From positions 62,001 through 126,000 of the forward strand of contig JAHLKC010000029.1 of NCBI GenBank assembly GCA_025449115.1: a stretch of DNA of 64,000 bases, in the 5' to 3' direction. The position numbers and the translations under genes are program-made. The notes below the pieces were generated by a model. The model ran no database searches. It worked only from the letters and a program-made list of their open reading frames with translations, and was not told the DNA's origin. This document shows, piece after piece, positions 34,999 through 46,734 of this stretch (position 1 is the first letter of the stretch; each line of letters starts with the position of its first letter). The stretch comes from Chytridium lagenaria (lineage: Eukaryota > Chytridiomycota > Chytridiomycetes > Chytridiales > Chytridiaceae).

Positions 34999-36107
34999 AT
35001 GGCTCTAGCAAGGACTTTTCCTCTCAACAACGGACTTACCATTCCTGCCCTTGGTCTCGGGACATGTGAGAGGCATGTAATAAGCCAACTAAGATCGTTC
35101 ATCAGGGAAAGCGCAGCCCAATGAAGTCGGCGAGGCTGTTAAGCACGCTCTCAAGATCGGATATCGCCATATCGATTGCGCCTACATCTGTAAGTCTGAA
35201 TTCCTCCCCCCTGCATTCTAACGCTACGACAGATGAGAAACGAAAAGGAAATTGGAGGAGCATTCCAAACTGCCTTCGCGTCTGGCATTTCGCGATCATC
35301 TGTGTTCATCACATCCAAGCTTTGGAACACTTTTCACAGGCCGGAAGACGTCTCTAAAGCTTTCAACAAAACTCTCAGCGATCTTGGACTCGAGTACCTT
35401 GATCTTTACCTCATGCACTGGCCTCTTGCGTTCAAGAACAGCGGCGATGGCAATTCTGTGAAGGATGCGAACGGGAAGCCTGTTCAAGACGATGTCTCGA
35501 TTATTGAGACTTGGAGGGCCATGGAGGCGCTTGTGGATTCAGGAAAGGTCAAGTCAATTGGAGTCTCTAACTTCAATGTGACCAAGCTTAAGGCGTTGCT
35601 CGCGGAAGCCCGTATTAAGCCCGCGGTTAACCAGGTGAGAGGTGTTTATTAATTGGGCTTTGTGAATTAAAATCTTTTTTGATAAGGTCGAGCTCCACCC
35701 TTACCTTCCTCAACCTGAGCTTTTGGAGTACGCTACCGCGAACGGTATTCATATCACGGCCTACTCTCCTCTTGGATCCGGCCAATCCCCTAATCTCCTT
35801 GAGGACGAAGTCGTCAGCCAGATCGCGACTAAGAATGGAAAATCTGTAGCGCAAGTGTTGATTTCATGGGCTATTCAGCGCGGAACCTCCCGTCATTCCT
35901 AAGTCTTCCAACCCTGCACGTCTTGAGCAGAACTTCAACGACTTTATTCTGAGCTCAGAGGATTTCGAGGTGAGCTCTCTTTCATTTTTTCTTTAAACAC
36001 TGAATTGGCTAATATTTTATAAGTTGTTGAACTCTCGCTACAAGGCTGTCACGGCCCGCCTTATTGACCCTAAGGGCTTTTGGGGAGTCGATGTTTTTTC
36101 AGGTTAA
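34999..36107 (+). CDS. Aldo-keto reductase, tandem copy 1, one-base frameshift
   Basis: The ATG at 34999 starts MALARTFPLNNGLTIPALGL. Exon 1 ends at a GTGAGA donor; exon 2 gives NEVGEAVKHALKIGYRHIDC, with the catalytic Asp; later exons carry the Lys (VFITSKLWNT) and His (DLYLMHWPLAF), then SIGVSNFNVTKLKALLAEAR, VELHPYLPQPELLEYA, ITAYSPLGSGQSPNLL and the cofactor-binding end, closing WGVDVFSG. This is the classical AKR1-5 type (aldose/xylose reductase or glycerol dehydrogenase-like), NADPH-dependent. The run CCC at 35889-35891 has one base too many compared with copy 2, shifting the frame in RGT|SVIPKSSNP; everything after is in the other frame. Either a young pseudogene or a consensus error. 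Intron positions match copy 2. Confidence 0.8.
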
Positions 36108-36246
36108 AAATCATGGGAGACTTATTCCAAATAAACAGCAATTCTATATTGCCTAGCATTAATATCTTCAGCATTACACACCATGTCAGCATGTTTGATA
36201 TGCTGTAAGTCCGTCCGAAGACAATCTTGCAAAGCAACATTCTACT

Positions 36247-37345
36247 ATGGCTCTCCAAAGGACCTTCACCCTCAACAACGGATCCGTCATCCCCGCTTTC
36301 GGCCTCGGGACATGTAGGCATACAGTATAAGAAAAGTTTATTTAAACATACTCCAGCAAAGGCCCAGCCGAATGAAGTCGGAGATGCGGTCAAAATAGCC
36401 CTTCAAATTGGCTACAAGCACATTGACTGTGCTTACTTCTGTAGCCCACATTCCTTTTATGACTCTGAGTCTTTTAGATGATAACGAGAAGGAAATTGGC
36501 GAGACTTTGCAATAAGCCTTCTCGTCCGGCATTGACCGGTCGTCCGTCTTTATTACGTCAAAAGTGTGGAACACGCAGCATCACCCTGAAGATGTGACGA
36601 AGGCTTTCAACAAAACTCTGAGCGACTTGGGACTGGAGTACCTGGATCTTTACCTTATGCATTGGCCTGTTGCTTTTAAAACTCAGAGCGATGGTACTGC
36701 TTTGACAGATGCGAATGGAAAGCCGGTTTTAGATGATGTGCCGATCATTGAAACGTGGAGGGCGATGGAAGCGCTTGTGGATACAGGCAAAGTCAAGTCT
36801 ATCGGAGTCTCCAACTTTAATGTGACGAAACTGAAGACTTTACTTGCCGAAGCCCGTATTAAGCCGGCTGTCAACCAGGTAGAACCCTGACAATATTCTT
36901 CCATAATTAACTAAGTCCGTCTTTCTTAGGTTGAGCTACACCCTTACCTTCCTCAGCTTGATTTGTTAGAATACGCTTCCAAGAATGGGATTCACATCAC
37001 GGCTTACTCTCCTCTCGGGTCGGGACAGGATCCCAATCTCCTTGAGGACGAAGTCGTCAGCCAGATCGCGACTAAGAATGGAAAGTCTGTCGCCCAGGTG
37101 TTAATTGCATGGGGTATTCAACGCGGAACCTCTGTTATTCCCAAGTCCTCCAACCCTAAGCGTCTCGAAGAAAACTTCAATGACTTTATTTTGAGTCCTG
37201 AGGACTTTCAGGTGGGGGGTTTTCCTATACTGTGGCGTCTAATAATGAGGGTCTTTAGGCTTTGAATGCACGCCATAAAACCGTCCATGTCCGCCTCATA
37301 GATACCATTATTCCATGGGGTGTTGATGTGTTTTCAGACTACTGA
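36247..37345 (+). CDS. Aldo-keto reductase, tandem copy 2, in-frame stop codon
   Basis: ATG at 36247, MALQRTFTLNNGSVIPAFGL, with the same exon layout and most of the same sequence as copy 1: NEVGDAVKIALQIGYKHIDC, VFITSKVWNT, DLYLMHWPVAFKTQ, SIGVSNFNVTKLKTLLAEAR, and a stop at 37343-37345 after WGVDVFSDY. The reading frame is continuous except for one TAA at 36513-36515, where copy 1 has ACT (Thr). This is a substitution-type lesion, unlike the homopolymer breaks elsewhere. If real, the protein stops after about 75 residues before the catalytic Lys and His. TAA is used as a normal stop in neighbouring genes, so recoding is unlikely. Product of a tandem duplication with copy 1. Confidence 0.8.
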
Positions 37346-37373
37346 CTTTGACTGGCAAGAAAGCTTTGAAGTA

Positions 37374-38100
37374 TCATGCAATTCTATTCGTATGAGCAAA
37401 TGATTTGTTCTCCAGCCCTCCCCATCGGTCTATTGGCCAAATAATATGAGTTGCTCGGCCCTCTATCAACCCCAAGGGAATAGGCCCGAACACATTGCTG
37501 TCGGCTCCCCAATTAAAATCATCACTTTCAACCCAACAATAGCCTTTCGGTATTCTCAATGTCTTGGGAACGCTTCCCTCGTTTGTCCAAGGAAACGAAT
37601 CAGGAGTGACTGTCATGAGCGGTCGCTTAATGATGGGCCGTGGTTTAACTACATCCCCCGCAAAGGCCGTCACCGCTTCACTAGCCGTAGATCGGGATCG
37701 TGAGGTGCAATCAAAACTACCACATCTCCCCGCTGTAAGGATCCAGTGGTGACAGCAAGCTTGTCCAAAAGAACAACGTCTCTCTCTCGGCGTGTGTCAG
37801 GGTTTAAAGTGGGCTTCATGGACCGGCCTGTGATTTGGACAATGCCGACGACGAACTGGTTGAGTGCAAGGAGGGGCGGCAATGCCCAGAGAAAGGTCTT
37901 GAGGCGTCTCCATTTCTTTTTTGGAGACTCTTCATCCTGTTTGCCATGAGTTCTCCAGGGTTATCGGGCTTTATCTTTGATTGTAGTGGTTGAGGAGATG
38001 GCGTTGGATGGATGGGGCGGCGTAAGGGCTTTGTTTTAAGGGTGCGTGATGCGGTGAAAATGCTGGTGAATAGAGTCGATGGTGCTCTTGAAAAGTGCAT
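37374..38100 (-). CDS. IMP2: Mitochondrial inner membrane protease subunit 2 (Imp2-like signal peptidase)
   Basis: The N terminus (ATG at 38100) is Arg/Ser/Thr-rich like a mitochondrial leader. The S26 peptidase domain follows: ALPPLLALNQFVVGIVQITG as the single membrane anchor, GRSMKPTLNP with the catalytic Ser, DVVLLDKL, RGDVVVLIAPHDPDLRLVKR with the catalytic Lys, then the Imp2-type block KGYCWVESDD, DSNVFGPIPLGLIEGRATHI and WPIDRWG. It trims intermembrane-space sorting signals. Frame breaks: the leader joins the peptidase domain near 37880, and the GG/CC at 37673-37674 lacks one base between VKR and VTAFAGD. Size (about 200 residues) fits the family. Confidence 0.85.
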
Positions 38101-38475
38101 GTTGAAATGTTTTCAAAGAAAGACTTTCTCCGTCTGTTTTGTCAAATAGTACAGGTTGAAAATAAATAAATGAATATATGATAACTGAGCTGGAGAAAAG
38201 GTGGTCGTCATTAATAATGTAGAAGCACATATTTTAAAGCGTGTATATGCTCTACATGCTGTATTATTGAGACATTGAAATACTTTGTATTCAACACGTT
38301 TACAGTAATTAAGAGAGAGCGAAACCCTCTCTATGAAAAAGCATAAACAAGTCCAGCCGGAGTACGCAAGAGAATCGAGAAAATATCACGTTCAGCCTGA
38401 TAAACGTCGCGGCCACCCTCACTCTGCATGTTCTACAATCTTTTTCTCAATTTTCACTATAATAATAACAACAAG
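38101..38475. other. Intergenic, no gene recognised
   Basis: Divergent spacer between the Imp2-like gene and the Rid-family gene. A/T-rich; no coding signal. Confidence 0.45.
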
Positions 38476-38907
38476 ATGGAGCGACAAACCATTTTCTCTG
38501 GATCAAAGTAAAAAGGTGGCGTATGCGCGCGTTGTGAGAAAAGGTGCCTTTGTTGCCGTGTCTGGGACAACCAGCACAGATTGGGAATCTGGTGAACTCC
38601 TTTTTCCGGGAGACGCTTATCTCCAGGTGGGCGATACTGGAAGAGACCAAACACTTAACAATGAAGGCCAAGCAAGTCTTAGAAATATTGAGCGCGCATT
38701 GAAGGAGGTCAATGCATCTTTCTCCGATGTTATCCGCACTCGCATGTTTTTTATGACATGAGCTCCAATTGGGAAGCCGTGGGCAAGGCCCACCAAGAGG
38801 TGTTTCAAGATATATTCCCTGCAGCCACCATGGTCGAAGCAAAACTCATTGATCCCTCCCTTCTTGTTGAAATCGAAGTTGATGCCGTCGTAAACTCCAC
38901 TTTTTAA
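38476..38907 (+). CDS. Rid/YjgF family protein (reactive intermediate deaminase-like)
   Basis: A compact protein of about 140 residues: MERQTIFSGSK, KVAYARVVRKGAFVAVSGTT, DTGRDQTLNNEGQASLRNIE, ALKEVNASFSDVIRTRMFF, SNWEAVGKAHQEVFQDIFPA and ATMVEAKLIDPSLLVEIEVD before a TAA at 38905-38907. The order and the conserved R-x-R/M-F and E-x-x-A residues match the Rid trimer fold; the Arg in VIRTRMF is the position of the active-site Arg. Rid proteins hydrolyse reactive enamine/imine intermediates, although this subgroup (Y-A-R start, W-E-A-V-G-x-A-H) has less defined activity. Two frame breaks: near 38509 and at the T-run 38747-38752, where one more T restores the frame. No intron is needed. Confidence 0.8.
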
Positions 38908-39069
38908 ATGCTTTGTTATCGCGATGAATTGGGTGTAAGGGAATGATCCCTCATATGTTGCTGTTCTCAATCCGATTTTTCCAATCACCCCTGATTGATT
39001 CCTATATTACTTTTTTTGCATGACTTCGAAATAAAAAGCATTCTGCTGACAAGTCAGTGTTTCTTCAGC

Positions 39070-42000
39070 ATGCAACAACAACAACCACAACCCAAGTTTC
39101 GCAACCTTTATAGCTCAAGCCCGTTCAAGGCTGCTTATTCCAACGTACGAATAGATTCTACGGCAAGTCAGAAGATAAAGGTAACTTTATACTGAAAAGA
39201 GTTTACAAGTAAAACTCTGCACAGGTGGGCTATCAACGGTTGCTGTGGCATGGGGAGGGACAAACGGTTCCATCGGTGTCTTTGGCGTGCACCCTGACAC
39301 GACAGATACCAAAAAAGTCGAAATAAATCCTCCGTATCTTTTGAGTAAGTACTAACGAAAATGACCATCGCTAAATTTATAAGCGCACAATAAGCAAATC
39401 GCGGATTTTGCGTTTAGCCCTTTAAACGATCGAATTTTGGCATCTTCGTGTCGGTCTGATGCCTTAATCAGATTATGGAAGATACCCACGTCGCTGTCTC
39501 TGGATACTCTTGATGAATGTGATTCACCGGATTTGTTCTTGGCTGGGCATGAAAAGAAGGTTGATGTTCTTCGGTTTCATCCCACCGTCGGGGGAGTAAT
39601 CGTTTCCGGATCTCTGTAAGTTATGTTTTAAAATGAATTATATAACGCCTTTTCTTTTTTTAATTCCTTTACTAGTGATTCGTCAATGAAAATTTGGGAT
39701 ATTGAGGCAATCCAAGACAAAATCACCCTTTCTATACCGAACAATATGGCGCCTCAATGCATGTGCTTTGATTATGGAGGAGATGCACTTGGAATCGCTG
39801 CGAATGATGGGATGCTTCACATTTACGATCCTCGGGCTAGTGCAGAACCCCTTCAATCTTTTTTTCGAACTCATTAACCGGCGAAAGGAATAAAAACACT
39901 GTGGCTCTCTCCGGATCCACTCCTTATCACTTCAGGATTCTCTCGTCAGGGACAGCGAGAGCTGTGCTTATATGACACACGCAAACTCGAAGCTCCGCTT
40001 AACAAAATAGTGGATGATAGAAATGGCACCGGTATTTTACATCCATTTTGGGATCCTGCACTTCCTTTAGTCTATATTTCATCAAAAGGCGAGGGACTGC
40101 GCGTTTACGAAGTATTGAGCGGAAACATCACTCTTGTAGGAAACATGAAATCAGACAAACAAGTGGCAAGTATAAAAGCTTAAATAGTAATCATGATTAA
40201 AACCTTGCAACTTTAGACTCAGGCAGATCTTCTCCCAAAAAGCGGGTGCAACACTTCCAAATGCGAAATAGCCCGATTTGTTCGCCTAGGGTAACGACGT
40301 GATATATTTTCTAAAGCTAATTGTTTTTAGAACTGATAATGTTATTGATTTCAGCTGCATTCATGTTCCTAGAGCCAATGGAGAGTCCGTGTACCAGGAC
40401 GATTTGTATCCACCATACGCAACCGTGAATCCAGACATCACACCTACGGCCTGGTTTGACAACTACGAGTCGGTCGAGCCATTAATGGTAGATATGGTTG
40501 CAACCAGTGATGCAACCTTGAAAGCGCTACCAAAACTTCCTCCTCTACCAAAAATATCCACGGGTGAAGGAGTTTTTACCATCAAACCGCCTGAATCATC
40601 TCGAAGCATCCGCAAATCCGCGACTTTGCGTCGAAGCCCGACAGTACAAACAAAATCCGCTGACGTTACATCTTCCGTGGACATATCTCCAAAGTTAGAG
40701 GTGGCGAAAGTAGAACTCCATTTGGAATCTAAAGTATCACTTCAAAAACCTGGCTGGTTTTCGACATCATGGGAATCCCAATATCTTCGCCTTCGAAAAG
40801 CAAATATCTATATATTTGAAAGCAAGGACGCTGAAAATCCTATTAGTTGTGTTTTACTCCCACAGATTGAGAAGATCGAAGGTTTTGCAGTAGGAAAGGA
40901 TGTCTGCGGTTTCGCGTTCGACTTCCAGGGCGTGAAGTACAAATACAAATTTGACGATATCAAAGAATTGAGTGCTTGGAAGGAGGCGCTATTGAGTATC
41001 GGAGTTCCAGTGTCTGGGTTCTCTATCTCGCTCAGCCCTTCCAGTCCTCAGAAGGCTGAGCCGTCACTGAGCATGATATCGCCCGGGCCTGCTAATACTC
41101 AGTTTCAATTAACGACACAAGCTTCCAATACTCATCTCTCGCCGACACCAAAACCATTCATGAAAACACCTTCCAACTCTGCAGTAGCGAATTCACTTGG
41201 TCTCGCAGTACCGACTTCCCATAACTCCAAAACGGAATGTGGTGACGAAAGCTACGCAAAACCACAGCAAAGTCAAACGAAACGCGGAAGTATTGCTCAT
41301 GCGGCTTTAGTTGGAACTCTGGAGATTTTGGTAGAAACAGTCAAAGGAAAACCTGCTCAATGGTTTAGTCGGCTCGTGGCTCTTCAAAATGATGGAATGC
41401 TGTGCATTTATTCAGATGACATGAAGGTAGACAAATTTTATTCTTATTTTAGAAAACTAACTTGGCAAAATCTTAGGCTTATGCTCAGAAAAAGCCACCT
41501 TCTGAGATTATGGATTTCACAAAAGCGATCAGCGTGAGGCTTACAACCATATCAGACCCGAGGACAATAAAGTCTTGAACGGTCAGAATCATTTTCAAAT
41601 TCTATTCCCGAAGCGCGTCGCCCATTTTAAAGCCAAACCGCGTACGAAGCCGCAAATTGGGTTGTCCAAACACAGAGAATTCTTGATAGTCTCAATTTCT
41701 CTTCGGATACTAAAGAAATCGAAAGCCACGAACCAGTTGAAGGGTGGGTCAAGTCGCAGTTTCAATGGGATCGAAGCCCAGCGTGGTACTGGCTCTGCAT
41801 TGCAGATTACAAACTGTTTTACTATAAATCTCAACTTAGCCTCATCCCAGTGGCGATAAAGCTTTCAGGTGATATAGTTGATTTGAGACTTTTTGGAAGC
41901 TTCAGTGGGAAAGAAGTGGCAGGTCATTCAAGGGAAGACAGTAATAGCCGCTCCTATCATAGCCGTTCTCTTCACGTTAGAGCACCAAGCAGTGGTCGAT

Positions 42001-44663
42001 CTTCTACTGTTGCAAGGAAATCTGTGACCGTGTCTTCCGAAGATGCGCTTAATTTCGAGATTGTGTTTTGTGGTGAAACCCTTACACATCGCGTGGGTAC
42101 GGTTACGGAGAGGGATCGGTGGCTAAGCGAACTTGAAAAATTCAAACTGGAGAGCATTGACGTGTTGGGATCTCTTGGCGTCGGCACTGATGAGGACTTT
42201 AAGAATGCGTTGTCAAAAGTCGGGAACACGGAGGCGGATATGGCTTACTTTGCTGGGCTTATAAATGCACAAGTAATCGACGATGGAAGGCTGACTAAGG
42301 GCGAAGAAAAAACGCTTACACAAGTGATGGGCAAAGCATTTATCACTATCAGCTTTGTAAAATGCGATTGGACGTCAATAAGATCAGACTGCGCATACGT
42401 CTTAGATACAGGTAATTTGTAAAATTACTTGTAATCTAACGTTTTTAAGGTTCTCTGATCTATCATTGGAACGGCGATGCTTCGTCAAGGATAGCGAGAG
42501 CCAAGGCTTTAGATGTTGCATCACGATTGAGAAAGGAGCGTTCGAATCGTCCGAAAGTCGTTCTTGTGGAAAACGATGAAGCCGTACTCTTGGCTACCTT
42601 TGCGAAGCATCTGAATGCACGCGATCCATCATTCTTTTTCAATGCTAGCGCCATACCATCCCAAAACCAAAACGAGATCGACTTATTGACAATGCCGATA
42701 AAAATATACAACGTCAGTTCATCGAAGCTGTTAAAGAGGCGAATTAGGCTCATTTACGAAGGCTACATACCTAGCAAGAAGTTATTGGAGAGTGAAAACG
42801 TTTATATTGTTCAATCTTCTTCGGAAGTTTTTGTGTGGACGGGCAAAGGTTGTCTATCTGAGCACCGCACGATTGCTTATATGACGGCAAGAAGGATGGC
42901 AAGTGAATCTCTAAAGACAGTAAACTGGATGACTATTCAAAGGTCGCATTATGAGCGAGAATCGGCGGTGTTTAGAGTAGGCCAGTGAGCGCGATTGTAA
43001 GGCTAACGTAAATAGGAGAAGTTTATCGATTATGAGGGTTCTCTTCCTATCAGCATGCGTATGGCAGAGGCGAAAGGAAACGTTGCAACAAAAATAGCTC
43101 AGAAGCCAATTGACGTCAAGCAAATGCTTGTGGACACTGCTTTTTGAGCAAATGGAGTTTGATGATGGGAAGTCGGGGAAGGCATCATTTTTCCTGGTGA
43201 AAGATTTCACGCGAGAATCTTTCGATCCTCGGTTTATCGGGCAGCTTTTCAACGGTGATAGTTATATTATCTGTTACACGTATAGACCACCAGGAAGCGG
43301 CGTGGATCGTACTGTTAGCTACTTCTGGCAAGGATCGGCAAGCAAAATTACGCAGAAAGGGACGAGTGCCATGATGACGGTTGAGTTGAGTAAAGAGACA
43401 AGCGGGGAGTTTACGCAAATACGGGTACCTGAAGGCAAAGGTAGTTTATCTCGCGAAACAAAATTAATATTGTAAAAGAGCCAAAACACTTTCTGCAGAT
43501 GTTCCCGTCAAATAATTTCATCGTAAGAAAAGGCAGTATTGATAGCGAAAAAAAGAAGACAGAGCTTAGTGGTATTGTGGCTTTCGACGTCCGTACGGTT
43601 TTTGGTGGATTGTGCAAAGCGATTGAGATTGAGCCTTCTGAGATGATCTTTAACTCAAACACCGTTTACGTCGTGACGAATGGATCAATCGCATTTGTTT
43701 GGGAAGGATGCCACAGCAACAAAACAGAACGAGCTTTTGCAAAAGAGGTTTCGACAAAAATCACGTCAATTTACTCCAAGAAGTCTGTGCAAGATATTGA
43801 GAATTCGATAATTACTGTAGCCGAAGGAAGTCAGAATAACGAATTCTACTCGATACTTCAAAACATTAATGTCGCAATACCCGTTGCAAATCTCGTGGAA
43901 AATTCAAGACGGTACGAACCTCGGCTCTTTGCATGCTCGGCAACAAGTGGAATGGTCACTGTAAGAGCTCTTAGCCTTTTCATCTGAATTAAAAGTTTTA
44001 ACGACTTTAGATTGAGGAGGTATCTTACTTCAGTCAAGAAGACTTGGATTACAATATCTGTTATCTTCTTGACGCATATACACATATTTTTGTATGGTTT
44101 GGAACAAACTCGAAGGTCAATGAGAAAGTTGTTGCGATGGAAACAGCAGAGGTGGAATTCGGATGAGTAGCGGTTTTCTAATCTAATTTTAGCAATACTC
44201 CGGTCTTTTGGAAAATCGCGCAAAACCAATTATTCTGGTAACGTACGCATACAGTGAGCCTTCTGAGTTCACAAAGCAGTTTCATGGTAAGGCTTTTATT
44301 CTTTCAATCATTGTGTATACCTAACAATATCCTCTTACCTAGGTTGGACCAAAGCCAAGGTCCCTGCGGAAAAGGTAAGAAATTTAATGACGTGATAAAA
44401 TTACAACGTTTCATATATATTAGCGTAATATCAAATCACGAACCCGTCCAGTTGATGAGGTGCTCCGTGAATACAAGCGCGAAACTTTCAGTGTTGACAT
44501 TCTTCTTGGCGACAAAGTTCCAGAAAACGTCGATGTAACGAAGTTGGAGCTTTACTTGACTGAGGATGACTTTGAGGCCCTGTTTAAGATGAAAAAGGAA
44601 GAGTATCTCGCGATTCAACCTTGGAAGCGCGAAAAGATCAGGAAGGAGGTCGGATTCTTTTAA
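39070..44663 (+). CDS. Villidin-like protein: coronin WD repeats, PH domains, gelsolin repeats, villin headpiece
   Basis: The ATG at 39070 begins a coronin-type N terminus (PKFRNLYSSSPFKAAYSNVR). WD repeats follow (HNKQIADFAFSPLNDRILAS, GHEKKVDVLRFHPTVGG, KIWDIE) and the coronin signature after the propeller (KCEIARFVRL, QDDLYPPYATVNPDITP). Three PH-like domains come next: about 40710-41000 (QKPGWFSTSWESQYLRLRKA), 41300-41700 (KGKPAQWFSRLVALQNDGML) and 41740-42160 (GWVKSQFQWDRSPAWYWL). Then five gelsolin-like segments (e.g. CAYVLDTGSLIYHWNGDASS; NVYIVQSSSEVFVWTGKG; DSYIICYTYRPPGSG; NTVYVVTNGSIAFVWEG; YLLDAYTHIFVWFG). The end is a villin headpiece (RETFSVDILLGDKVPENVDV, DDFEALFKMKKEEYLAIQPW, KEVGFF). 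At least ten short introns. This exact order is known from Dictyostelium villidin, a membrane- and cytoskeleton-associated actin binder. A few one-base breaks occur (39230, 43150 areas). Confidence 0.9.
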
Positions 44664-44845
44664 AAATTCCCAACATACTTAATAAAGGCGGACACATAGA
44701 AAGTCCCCATTGCAGCTTTAAAAGCTCTTGCATACATTTTTTTTAGAATTCATAGACGTAAATACAAATGCTGTAGGTACCTGTGTATTCTGAACGAACA
44801 GCTGTATATGTCGTACATGCTTCCCGTTTTGCCGGACTCTCAGAG

Positions 44846-46558
44846 ATGTTAGGGCTTGTCACCATCCTCATATCGTTAGCATTGCTGGCACTCGTCTTGC
44901 GCATCACCTTCCTCTATGTCATCCCAAAGTTAATCCAAGAGGCCGTGCGCACTTTGGAGCTGAAGAAGCTGGTTGTGATGTAGGGTCTTATTAAATCGTG
45001 GCATCTTTGTTGACCTCAATGCAGGCATGAACTCTCTCTGTTGAGATTCACAGAAAACGGCCTGGAGATGCGGCTACGTATGAATGTGCTCGACTCTCGT
45101 CTACCTATCCCTTGGCTAAGACTGGGCGTGGCCAAACCTCCGATCGTCACCATATCTCGCACGATGACGTCATCAAAAGAGTGCGGATCTTGTGGAGGTG
45201 AAGCTTGCGCGAGCGTTTCTGTCGAACCCCATCACCCTGACAGGCCTCTCAGACCTATGGATTTGGCAAGATAAAATTGTTGTTGAAATACTTGATAATG
45301 CCGTGCTAAAGGGAATATTGCGGAAGATATCTGCACAGGTAACCAAAGAATATTTTAATTGCCGGACTAATAAGATTTTATAGAATGGCTCCACAGAAGG
45401 TCTCATCTTTAAAGTAATCTTGAAGCCACTCTTCAATTTATGGGATTGTGTTGTATGAAAACTTGCCACTGGAAAAGACTTTAGACATTACGAAGAATGA
45501 AGGTGGGGTTGGTTTCCAAATTTCAAGTTCTCATATAATTTCGATAGAACTCAAAAAAGGAGGGGATGGAGATTTTAAGCATAGCCCGTGCACAAGGAAA
45601 TTGCCATCAACTGTTCCTATCGCTGGAACATCCTCGGCCATACCTTCCCCGACTACAGCGGCATTTACGAATGACTTAGATTCATTGTCTCTTCCGGGGA
45701 TAATCTTTCCGGACAACGCCTTTCATCCATCACAATTAAAGAAAGAAGCCCTTAAGGCTTCGCATTCTGAAGGTACCCCCGGAAATGTTCAAGCCGCGAT
45801 TGAAGTGAAAAAGCCAAGCTCATCAGTCGATTCAGCAGTCAAATTGGGGTGTGAAAACTCCTACGCAAAAAATGATGGACACCGTGACGAACTATTCAGC
45901 GGCTGTTCTGCAGCTGCTCCACGACAGGTTTATAGGCTCATCAGACTCTTACATTTTGCCCGTCATCCCATGGAGAGATCCAGGGCCGGAAGGCGTTTTT
46001 CCGGGTATCAAGCCAAATCGGCAGCCTGTTGATACTTCAATGACGGGGCTTTCAACCGGCCTCTCGCTCACATTCGCACGGCCACCATCCCTCCAACTTC
46101 GTCTTGGCACCGTTTCATTTGATATCCATTTAAATGGATCCATCGTTGCCTCTGCAGCAATCAATGGAATTGAATTTCGTCATGACTCGACAAGAGCCGA
46201 TATTCTTATTGAGGTGATACCTTCCATGATGAAAAGACCTATTCGCGGACTTTTGTCTTCGGCAAGGGGTGTACTCCGAGGTGCCTTGAACGGTGCCGTT
46301 TCCGGATTAATAAACGGAGAGTGGGGATCCGGGTCGACCGTTCTTCGTATTGTCAACTTAAGAATTGAGGATGAGATTGGGGCACCTGTACTTTGGGTTA
46401 TGGATGTTATCGAGGCTTTGGACCTTGAACATGACCTTGATGCCTTCGGCCGTCTTGGTGGGGCTGCAAAGGGCGCAGCAAAAGACGTGAGAGATTCCGT
46501 GTTTGAGATAACAGCGGGACTAATAGCCGCTGGAGGAAGTAGATGTAGCATCCTCTAA
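44846..46558 (+). CDS. N-terminally anchored membrane protein with beta-rich domains and C-terminal CaaX box
   Basis: ATG at 44846 (choice uncertain) starts a membrane span (LGLVTILISLALLALVLRI) followed by an amphipathic segment (YVIPKLIQEAVRTLELKKL). After an intron the chain reads RFTENGLEMRLRMNVLDSRL and PIPWLRLGVAKPPIV, LSDLWIWQDKIVVEILDN, then a linker rich in Ser/Pro (45570-45850), then a second beta-rich region (LSTGLSLTFARPPSLQLRLG, TVSFDIHLNGSIVASAAING, RPIRGLLSSARGVLRGALNG, VLRIVNLRIEDEIGAPVLWV). The last four residues are CSIL, a CaaX motif whose Leu favours geranylgeranylation. The repeated 'ARPPxLxLRLG/AKPPIV' strands suggest a duplicated lipid-binding-like beta fold, but I do not recognise the family; DUF3712/LEA-2-like or TULIP-like are candidates only. 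It sits directly downstream of the villidin-like gene, same strand. Confidence 0.6.
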
Positions 46559-46734
46559 GCCAATTTATTTCAAACCTCTGTTTAATTTCCTGTAATTTAA
46601 AGATTCAAGCAAGAAAAGCCCTCATAATATCATTTAACTTTTTAAAGCGTTTTTATCTCATTTTTTTGTTATTTTTGGGATTCTTTTGGATCTGGCGGTT
46701 CATTTTTGCTTTGTGCTTGCATCACCCATCCCGT

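Noticed and set aside
36513..36515. TAA read as a sense codon (alternative nuclear code)
   Set aside because: TAA ends the villidin-like, Rid-family and deacetylase genes at expected C termini, so reassignment is not supported.
37201..37345. Third tandem reductase fragment after copy 2
   Set aside because: It is the last exon of copy 2 after a GTGGGG-donor intron, matching the final exon of copy 1.
42911..43252. Minus-strand frame of 113 codons
   Set aside because: Antisense to the gelsolin-like region of the villidin-like gene, with no domain of its own.
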